From positions 1 to 11,671 of the forward strand of contig JAGYOO010000019.1 in the NCBI GenBank assembly GCA_018399295.1: 11,671 bases of DNA. Reading direction: 5' to 3'. Shown one piece after another: positions 6,730-11,671 of the stretch. A program made the position numbers and the translations under genes. The stretch comes from Candidatus Omnitrophota bacterium. GTDB taxonomy: Bacteria; Omnitrophota; Gorgyraeia; B26-G9. The notes under the pieces are model-generated. The model was not told where the DNA came from and did no database searches. It saw only the letters and a list, made by a program, of their open reading frames with translations. Every line of letters begins with the position of its first letter. Positions within the stretch are counted from its first letter, which is position 1.

Positions 6730-8364
6730 ATGAAGTCAGCAAAACGGTATGTTTTAAAAGGGACGGTTGTATCCGAAGGCATTGCCTGCGGCCGCCCGTT
6801 TATTTACCGCGATATCCTCAGCCGGGAGCTGCAGGATTACGCGATAGAACCTGAGGAGATAATGGCTGAACTCACCCGGGTTAAAAAAGCGCGGGAGATC
6901 GCGTTGAAAGAGCTGGAAACGGCGGAGAAAACAGTTGAGTCGTTTTTTGACCCTTCGCATTCAGAGATATTTCAGGCCCAGGCGGAAATGCTGAAAGACC
7001 CGGAGTTGGAAAAGGACCTGACGGAAGAGGTCCGACGGGAGATGGTTAATGCCGAGCAGGCGTTAAGAAATGTCTACCGCCGCTGGGTCGGAAAACTCAG
7101 GGTTTCTAAAGATAAGACAGTGCGGGCGCGGGCCGAGGACATCGAAGACTTGGGCCGGCGATTGCTGCGCATCCTGCTGGGGTACGAGACCAGTGTTTTG
7201 GAGCGCCTGCCGCACGGCACGATTATTGTCACCCGCTGTCTTCTCCCTTCGGATACGATCGCTCTTGACGCGAATCATGCCAAAGGGATTGTGGTGGAGC
7301 AGGGCAGCCCGAATTCCCACAGTGCGGTACTTGCCCGCACGATGGGGATCCCGGCCGTCGCTGATATTAAAATCAGCAGCATTAACCGGCACGGCCTGAT
7401 TATCCTTGACGCGAACAAGGGTGAGCTTATCTGTCATCCCAGCCGTCAGGACGTTGGTCGGTATGAACAGCTGCGCCGGAGCGGGGAGAGAGAGTATCAT
7501 CGTCTGGCGCGGCAGGCCCGTCTCCCGGCCAGGACTAAAAGCGGCCGGCGGGTGCGGGTATACGCGAACATCGCGCGGTCTGACGATACCCAACAGGCGA
7601 TTAAAAACGGCTGTGAAGGAATCGGTCTGTTCCGCATTGAACAGATCTATCTTGCGCATCACGTGATGCCTTCGGAGGATGATCTGATCCAGAGCATCGC
7701 GGCTGTTTTACGGGGAATCGGAAGAAAGCCGGTTGTCCTGAGGCTGCTGGATATCGGTGGCGACAAGCAGATACCTTCTTTGAAGAGGGAGCCAAGCATC
7801 AGTCCGTTTCTTGGGCTGAGGGGAATCCGTCTTTTACTACGCCGGCCGGAACTTCTGCACGTCCAATTAGCGGCCATTATGAGGCTGCGCCGGGAGTTTG
7901 ATTTGCGGGTCCTGGTTCCGATGATCACCCTGCCGGAAGAGATGCGGGAGGTGCGGGAGGCAACGGAAAAATACCGACGGGAAATCCTGGGAAGAAAATC
8001 CGCCCCGCTGCCTTTGGGCGCGATGATCGAAACCCCGGCCGCGGTACTTATCCTGCCTGAGCTGGCGAAAAACTCCGACTTTTTCAGTATCGGCACGAAC
8101 GATTTGATCCAGTACACAATGGCCGCCGGCAGAGAAGATAAGGAAGCGGGAGAATATTACAACCGGGGGACAAAGTTGATTCTTAAGCAGATTAAAAAGA
8201 TCTCCCGGGCCGCGGCTGCCCGAAAAATCGAATGTTCGATTTGCGGAGAGATGGCCGGAAACCTGGAGCTTACCCGGCAGCTCGCAGGAAGCAGCATAAC
8301 CGCTCTCAGTGTCGCCCCCCGGATTATTCCTAAATTAAAAGAAAAAATCAGAAGCCTGCCTTAA
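6730..8364 (+). CDS. ptsI: PTS Enzyme I-type phosphoenolpyruvate-protein phosphotransferase
   Basis: Predicted to take phosphate from PEP onto histidine and pass it to an HPr-type carrier, in the cytoplasm. The 544 residues contain an N-terminal helical/HPr-binding region, the swivelling phospho-His domain 'SPNSHSAVLARTMGIPAV' with active H197, and a PEP-binding TIM barrel. Barrel residues matching known PEP/Mg ligands are present: R302 (GLFRIE), R338 (LLDIGGDK), E434 (MIETPAAVL), N457/D458 in 'FFSIGTNDLIQYT', R468, and the catalytic C505 in 'SICGEMAGN'. Departures from typical Enzyme I: 'RTEFL' reads 'RIEQI', 'NPFLG' reads 'SPFLG', and the usual 'YNPLHPAVLRLI' segment reads 'YNRGTKLILKQI'. 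It should be active but is divergent. No HPr or EII gene is nearby, so its partner is unknown. It starts right after the hsp20 terminator, so expression may depend on read-through. An alternative start at 6712 adds six residues. Confidence 0.88.
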   Translation: MKSAKRYVLKGTVVSEGIACGRPFIYRDILSRELQDYAIEPEEIMAELTRVKKAREIALKELETAEKTVESFFDPSHSEIFQAQAEMLKDPELEKDLTEEVRREMVNAEQALRNVYRRWVGKLRVSKDKTVRARAEDIEDLGRRLLRILLGYETSVLERLPHGTIIVTRCLLPSDTIALDANHAKGIVVEQGSPNSHSAVLARTMGIPAVADIKISSINRHGLIILDANKGELICHPSRQDVGRYEQLRRSGEREYHRLARQARLPARTKSGRRVRVYANIARSDDTQQAIKNGCEGIGLFRIEQIYLAHHVMPSEDDLIQSIAAVLRGIGRKPVVLRLLDIGGDKQIPSLKREPSISPFLGLRGIRLLLRRPELLHVQLAAIMRLRREFDLRVLVPMITLPEEMREVREATEKYRREILGRKSAPLPLGAMIETPAAVLILPELAKNSDFFSIGTNDLIQYTMAAGREDKEAGEYYNRGTKLILKQIKKISRAAAARKIECSICGEMAGNLELTRQLAGSSITALSVAPRIIPKLKEKIRSLP

Positions 8365-8491
8365 ACTTATGGGAATCCGGCTAAAGAAAACCGGAAAGAA
8401 CCAATAATCTTACAACCCGCCCAAACATATATTAATAATACATAATAGAGCAGGGTTTATTTTAATCGAATTAATTCCCGCGAGGTCTTAC
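8365..8491 (+). other. AT-rich gap before the BON gene, no convincing promoter
   Basis: The gap holds no gene. TTACAA (8410-8415) with TAATAA (8433-8438) at 17 bp, or CATAAT (8441-8446) as a lone -10, are the best promoter-like strings, and both are weak. A GAGGT (8482-8486) five bases before the ATG serves as the ribosome binding site. Confidence 0.4.
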
Positions 8492-9193
8492 ATGGTTAAA
8501 GATCAAGAACAGCTTAAAAAAGATGTTATTGACCATCTGATCTGGGACAGCAAGGTAGATGCGACGGCTGTCCAGGTGGAAGTCCGGGGTGACGGCAGTG
8601 TTATCTTAAACGGAACTGTGCCTAATTATTTTTCCCGCCAGGCGGCGGAAAAAGACGCCTGGAGTGTAACCGGAATCAGCGCTGTGGATAACCGGCTTGA
8701 GGTAAAATTCCCTGGTAATATAGTTGTCCCGGGAGATACGGATATTCTTTCCGCGATAAAGAACAATTTTTACTGGGATACGGATATCGAGTCCGCGAAG
8801 ATCGAGGTTACCGTGAGCAACGGGCATGTGATTCTCGAAGGACCGGTGACTTCCTATTGGCAGAAGTTGCGGGCCCGGGAACTCGCGGAGTCTGTTTCCG
8901 GAGTGCTGGGTATTGAAAACAGGTTGAGCGTGGTTCCTTCCGGAAGGTTGAATGACGAATTGATATCCGCGGAGGTGATCGGCGCGTTGCAAAGGGATTC
9001 CAGGGTCAATGAAAAAGAAATCGACGTAAAAGTGAATTCCGGAGAAGTTACTCTTTCCGGGGTTGTCCCCGAGTGGGTTGCCTATGAGGCCGCCGGTCAT
9101 AGTGCCTATTATACTCACGGGGTGGTGAATGTAGTGAACAGGTTGGTTATTAAAAACGCGGATTTCAGCGGTGACGAACGTGAGTTTGAGTGA
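8492..9193 (+). CDS. Triple BON-domain protein without signal peptide
   Basis: Three BON (bacterial OsmY and nodulation) repeats fill the 233 residues: about 4-72, 80-148 and 155-224. Each shows the alpha-beta pattern with a 'V.L.G.V' strand: 'VILNGTVPNYFSRQAAEKDA', 'VILEGPVTSYWQKLRARELA' and 'VTLSGVVPEWVAYEAAGHSA'. Each ends in a 'G(V/I)..V.N.L' strand. BON domains are thought to bind phospholipid surfaces, and OsmY itself is periplasmic. Here the N-terminus is charged (MVKDQEQLKK) with no signal peptide or lipobox, so this version is predicted to be cytoplasmic. It lies 25 bp before sodC and probably shares a transcript with it. A stress role is inferred from the family and neighbours. Confidence 0.9.
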   Translation: MVKDQEQLKKDVIDHLIWDSKVDATAVQVEVRGDGSVILNGTVPNYFSRQAAEKDAWSVTGISAVDNRLEVKFPGNIVVPGDTDILSAIKNNFYWDTDIESAKIEVTVSNGHVILEGPVTSYWQKLRARELAESVSGVLGIENRLSVVPSGRLNDELISAEVIGALQRDSRVNEKEIDVKVNSGEVTLSGVVPEWVAYEAAGHSAYYTHGVVNVVNRLVIKNADFSGDEREFE

Positions 9194-9206
9194 TCTTTTT
9201 ATCGGG

Positions 9207-9212
9207 AAAGGA
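9207..9212 (+). promoter_or_regulatory. Ribosome binding site that fixes the sodC start
   Basis: AAAGGA lies 6 bases before the ATG at 9219. Starting there places the signal peptide at the N-terminus and avoids overlap with the BON gene, unlike the in-frame GTG at 9171. Confidence 0.7.
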
Positions 9213-9218
9213 CTGTTT

Positions 9219-9752
9219 ATGCGTAATGTAATGTTCGCGGTTACGATAATACTGGGATTGGTATCAGCTGCCGCGCCGGCGAAGGCTCAATCGGCCCGGG
9301 CGGTGCTTCAGGATCAGGGCGGAAGCCAGATCGGTGTTATTGATTTTACCCAAACGGACCAGGGGGTGCGGGTGGATGTGCGGGTGGAGGGTCTCGAGCC
9401 GGGAGTTTATGGGTTGCACATCCATGAGAACGCTGAATGCGCGGCCCCGGACTTTGAAAGCGCCGGAGGTCATTTTAATCCAACCGGCAGCGAGCATGGC
9501 TTTCTTAATTCTAATGGACCTCACGCCGGAGATTTGCCCAATCTTCAAGTGGATCAGGAAGGCCGGGCTTGGATGGAATTTGTTACGGCAAGGGTTTCGC
9601 TTGATCCGGGGGAAAATGATTCTTTACTCCAGGGAATGTCAGTGGTGATTCATGCCGGAGCGGATGATTATATTACTGATCCGTCAGGAAACGCCGGGGA
9701 AAGAGTGGCCTGTGGTCTGGTGGAAGAATTAAACCCGGAAGAAGGCGGTTAA
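9219..9752 (+). CDS. sodC: Secreted Cu/Zn superoxide dismutase
   Basis: Converts superoxide to oxygen and hydrogen peroxide outside the cytoplasm, most likely in the periplasm. The 177-residue precursor has a Sec signal peptide (1-23, cleavage after 'PAKA' before Q24, no lipobox). All metal ligands are visible: copper H67 and H69 in 'HIHE', bridging H85 in 'GGHFNP', copper H145 in 'VVIHAGADD', and zinc H93, H102 and D105 in 'HAGDLPNL'. R162 in 'GERVACG' is the conserved electrostatic-guidance arginine, and the cysteines of 'NAEC' and 'VACG' fit the intramolecular disulfide. It should therefore be active. It lies 25 bp after the BON gene. SodC implies exposure to oxygen, or transient oxygen stress in an otherwise anaerobic lineage. 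Confidence 0.95.
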   Translation: MRNVMFAVTIILGLVSAAAPAKAQSARAVLQDQGGSQIGVIDFTQTDQGVRVDVRVEGLEPGVYGLHIHENAECAAPDFESAGGHFNPTGSEHGFLNSNGPHAGDLPNLQVDQEGRAWMEFVTARVSLDPGENDSLLQGMSVVIHAGADDYITDPSGNAGERVACGLVEELNPEEGG

Positions 9753-9759
9753 AGACAAA

Positions 9760-9785
9760 GAAGGGCGGATTTTATCCCGCCCTTC
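9760..9785. terminator. Probable bidirectional terminator between converging genes
   Basis: GAAGGGCGG (9760-9768) pairs with CCGCCCTTC (9777-9785) around an 8-base loop. It sits between sodC and the converging DUF2934 gene. The minus strand continues with the T-rich TTTGTCTTT, while the plus-strand tail is weaker, so it is best supported for the minus-strand transcript. Confidence 0.65.
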
Positions 9786-9804
9786 CTGCGTAAAGATAAG
9801 ATTT

Positions 9805-10026
9805 TTAATAACCGCTGATTTCGGCCTCGGCCGCGCACCAGCAATCTACGTCTGACCAGCCTTTTTCCAGCCAGATAAAGTAAGCTCTTTCCCTGACGCG
9901 GCTAAGCAGGTCTCCCTGCTTCGGCTGCTTCCGGGCGCTTGATTTCTGCCGCACCGTACTCTTGGATTTGACCTTTGCGGCAGCCTTCTTGGGTGAGCTC
10001 TTCCCCGTAGTCTTTCTGATCGCCAT
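9805..10026 (-). CDS. DUF2934 protein with a lysine-rich N-terminal tail
   Basis: A 73-residue protein of unknown function. The C-terminal half (about 42-70: 'RVRERAYFIWLEKG', then 'CWCAAEAEI') matches the pattern of DUF2934: R-A-Y-x-I/L-W, a glycine, then W..AE.E. The first 40 residues are almost entirely K, R, S, A, T, P and Q, like a histone-H1 or nucleic-acid-binding tail. There is no signal peptide. The ATG is preceded by an AAGGGGGGAT Shine-Dalgarno about 7 bases upstream and by its own strong promoter, so it is likely a real, well-expressed small protein. It converges on sodC. DNA or RNA binding is inferred from charge only. Confidence 0.8.
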   Translation of the reverse strand: MAIRKTTGKSSPKKAAAKVKSKSTVRQKSSARKQPKQGDLLSRVRERAYFIWLEKGWSDVDCWCAAEAEISGY

Positions 10027-10058
10027 TACCTATCCCCCCTTTTGTTAAAATCGGATAG

Positions 10059-10086
10059 ATTTTATCATAAGCGCCTGGTTTGTCAA
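10059..10086 (-). promoter_or_regulatory. Sigma70-type promoter of the DUF2934 gene
   Basis: On the minus strand, TTGACA (10086-10081) is followed after 16 bp by TAAAAT (10064-10059). Transcription would start near 10052, giving a short leader of about 25 bases that contains the G-rich ribosome binding site. No terminator of the upstream radical SAM gene is evident between 10087 and 10134. Confidence 0.7.
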
Positions 10087-10134
10087 TTAAATTTTTTAAG
10101 GGGCAGCTGTGGTTAACGCAGTCGGAGAGTGGAG

Positions 10135-11382
10135 TTAAATCGCGGCTTCTACGCGTGGCTGGATTTGTCCGCTTTTTGGAAGCAATGGCTTTTGAAGAGT
10201 AAAGAGCGGTTCCTTTTCGGGAGGGACAAGCCGGTACCAATACACTTGATTCGCTTTGGTCGGCAGTTTTTTTATGCTGTAAACGTTTTTGAGTAAATCT
10301 CCCATTAACAGTCTGGTTTCCGCGGTTTCCAGGGGAAGGGTTTCAGCCAGGAGATTATAAGAGCTGTTAACGTCGATCGCGAAAGTAATATTGTTGAGAA
10401 CAGTATTTAAGGTAAGGGAGTCGGTCCAGAGGGGAGGCAACTCGATGCCGTGTTTCTTCGCCAGTTGCCGTGCGAATCCCTTATGCCACTCAATCGGCCA
10501 GTCATAGTCGACAATGTTGTCCGGAATAGCGAATCTTTCCTTCAATCGGTCCCAGACCCGTTTCTGTAGCTGGTTTAATTCCGGGAAATGCTCCGCGTGA
10601 TCAGAGATCCATCGGTATTCCAGTCGTACTTTTGAGCCGGGACTGGTCAGGGTTTGAATGACACGCGAGAATCTTTGAAAATAAAGCTCTTCTGTTTCTG
10701 AAGATTCCGGCGCGCTCAGCGCGGGCCGATGCCAGACATGAAAACTTAAGAGGACGTATACCTCATAAGGCAGGGCGGCCAGTTTTTCCGCGGCTTGCCG
10801 AGCCTGTCGGGCTTTAGTGTCACAGCCATGAGTGACCAGCCATGTTTCAAGCCCCCGCTGTCGCGCGGCCTCGATTACATCCGCGATGTTCTTTCCTTTA
10901 TAATGATAACTAAAAGGTTCGTAGTCCAGGCAGAAGGAGACTTTTCTCAATCCGGAGTCGCGGATGGTATCCAAATGAAGCTCTACTTCTGAAAACGGCA
11001 TGTAATGAACCCGGTTTGATTGATTTGGCCCGTGCAGACAGAACAGGCACTTGCTGGAACAACGGTCCATTAACTGGATAACCGCGATCCGATTTTTCTC
11101 GGAAAGAAATTTGGCGATCCTGCCGCCAGCCGGGATATATCCGACCTTCTTCTTCAGAAACAGCTGGCGGATGATCCGCGTTCCGGGGGACGGTTCAGGC
11201 AGAATAACAGGGGCTTCCTCTGGAAGCGAAGAAATAAATTCCTCTTCCACCAAGGTTGCGGCCTGTCTCAGCCAGACGTTATCCAGCGAAAGCCGGGGAG
11301 AAAGAAATTCCGATCCGGCTGAGGCGGAGACGGCATGAAGCAGTACTGTCGCGACGATAAGGATTAAGGATATTAAGCGCAT
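10135..11382 (-). CDS. Radical SAM protein with an N-terminal signal sequence, substrate unknown
   Basis: The cluster motif C-x3-C-x2-C is present as 'RCSSKCLFCLHG' (C108, C112, C115), which in radical SAM enzymes holds the [4Fe-4S] cluster that cleaves S-adenosylmethionine. 'FCLDYEPF' (E155) lies where the SAM-binding G-G-E-P motif is usual. The following 'RQRGLETWLVTHG' fits a beta/alpha strand of the partial TIM barrel. No second cysteine cluster (SPASM/twitch) is seen in the C-terminal half, which I do not recognise. Residues 1-22 form a typical signal peptide ending 'VSASA' before G23, with no methionine or GTG alternative start until M105. The protein therefore looks exported or membrane-anchored, which is atypical. 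There is no Shine-Dalgarno, but a promoter with an extended -10 lies just upstream. The reaction cannot be inferred. Confidence 0.85.
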   Translation of the reverse strand: MRLISLILIVATVLLHAVSASAGSEFLSPRLSLDNVWLRQAATLVEEEFISSLPEEAPVILPEPSPGTRIIRQLFLKKKVGYIPAGGRIAKFLSEKNRIAVIQLMDRCSSKCLFCLHGPNQSNRVHYMPFSEVELHLDTIRDSGLRKVSFCLDYEPFSYHYKGKNIADVIEAARQRGLETWLVTHGCDTKARQARQAAEKLAALPYEVYVLLSFHVWHRPALSAPESSETEELYFQRFSRVIQTLTSPGSKVRLEYRWISDHAEHFPELNQLQKRVWDRLKERFAIPDNIVDYDWPIEWHKGFARQLAKKHGIELPPLWTDSLTLNTVLNNITFAIDVNSSYNLLAETLPLETAETRLLMGDLLKNVYSIKKLPTKANQVYWYRLVPPEKEPLFTLQKPLLPKSGQIQPRVEAAI

Positions 11383-11405
11383 GGGCAGTTAGAGTTTAGA
11401 TAGAA

Positions 11406-11435
11406 AATATAGCATATTTGTTCTGATTTTGCTAA
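11406..11435 (-). promoter_or_regulatory. Extended -10 promoter of the radical SAM gene
   Basis: On the minus strand, TTAGCA (11435-11430) is followed after 18 bp by TATATT (11411-11406), preceded by TGC, giving an extended -10. Transcription would begin near 11399, only about 17 bases before the ATG at 11382. No Shine-Dalgarno is visible in that short leader. Confidence 0.55.
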
Positions 11436-11455
11436 TAAGCGTACTAGCATAATAG

Positions 11456-11590
11456 CTCCTGCCTCCGGCAGGCAGGCATAAGCTCTGAATTCAGCTCACA
11501 GCTCATAAGCTCATGAGCTCATAGGATGTATGAATTTAGCTCACAGCTCCTGCCTGCCGGCAGGCAGCATAAGTTCATGAGCTAATAAGT
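11456..11590. repeat. Mosaic of short palindromes and direct repeats
   Basis: Three modules recur. The first is an inverted repeat around CCGG: CCTGCCT with AGGCAGG at 11458-11476, and a perfect 18-bp palindrome CTGCCTGCC/GGCAGGCAG at 11550-11567. The second is a 19-bp direct repeat TGAATTYAGCTCACAGCTC at 11486-11504 and 11531-11549 (one mismatch). The third is CATAAGYTCATGAGCT at 11504-11519 and 11568-11583. No open frame spans them. They look like intergenic dispersed repeats rather than a CRISPR array, since unit lengths and spacing are irregular. Confidence 0.75.
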
Positions 11591-11671
11591 AGAGAGTAGA
11601 GAGAGCAGAGGGCAGAGAACGCTTAGCACTTCGTGCCGCCTTAAGATAAAGCTGATAAGATGTATTACTAA
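11591..11671. other. Purine-rich tract and small hairpin, no gene
   Basis: A G/A-rich stretch (about 11591-11618) with repeated AGAG and GCAGAG units is followed by a tiny GCAC/GTGC hairpin near 11626-11636. No coding region or clear regulatory site is seen up to the window edge. Confidence 0.4.

Noticed and set aside
7063..7662. 199-codon antisense open frame inside the Enzyme I gene
   Set aside because: It lies fully opposite a strongly conserved family gene and its product shows no recognisable motif; it is best explained as a shadow of codon bias.
8410..8446. Promoter for the BON/sodC unit
   Set aside because: The -35 and -10 candidates match the consensus at about half of the positions, so it is noted only as a weak possibility.
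9171..9218. GTG at 9171 as the sodC start
   Set aside because: It would overlap the BON gene and bury the signal peptide 16 residues in; the ATG at 9219 has a good ribosome binding site.
10087..10134. Terminator for the radical SAM gene
   Set aside because: Only short palindromes (CAGCTG, GTTAAC) are present, with no stem followed by a T run on the minus strand.
11456..11590. CRISPR array
   Set aside because: Repeat modules differ in length, order and spacing, and no cas gene is nearby.

Overview
This window is about 50% G+C and carries nine protein-coding genes plus the start of an intergenic repeat region. No rRNA, tRNA, CRISPR array, transposase or phage gene is visible. The sigma70-like promoters, Sec-type signal peptides and periplasmic-type Cu/Zn superoxide dismutase point to a diderm bacterium. 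The gene set, the exported-looking radical SAM protein and the palindrome-rich intergenic DNA would suit an uncultured candidate phylum such as Omnitrophota. That placement is a weak inference, because no phylogenetic marker is present.

Layout, plus strand. A multi-PAS soluble sensor histidine kinase (17-2632) is followed by a small YbhB/PEBP-family protein (2728-3174). A strong hairpin (3275-3312) abuts the start of a glycogen-debranching-type amylo-alpha-1,6-glucosidase (3327-5492). A leader region of about 295 bp follows, with a near-consensus promoter, a boxA-like antitermination motif and two large hairpins. It precedes two small heat-shock proteins (5788-6258 and 6273-6641) in an operon that ends in a terminator. 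A PTS Enzyme I-type phosphotransferase (6730-8364) starts directly after that terminator. A three-BON-domain protein (8492-9193) and a secreted Cu/Zn superoxide dismutase (9219-9752) follow and probably share a transcript.

Layout, minus strand. Converging on sodC are a short DUF2934 protein with a lysine-rich tail (10026 down to 9805, with its own strong promoter) and a radical SAM protein with an N-terminal signal sequence (11382 down to 10135). The last 290 bp hold a promoter for the radical SAM gene and a mosaic of short palindromic and direct repeats.

How the genes fit together. Chaperones, superoxide dismutase, a BON protein, DUF2934 and a sensor kinase read as a stress or adaptation island. 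The debranching enzyme and Enzyme I tie it to glycogen mobilisation and PEP-dependent phosphotransfer. This functional link is inferred from clustering only.

The most unusual parts are the hsp20 leader, which resembles an rRNA-operon leader (boxB-like hairpin plus boxA) followed by a C-tract hairpin that could also pair with the Shine-Dalgarno sequence, and the predicted exported radical SAM protein.
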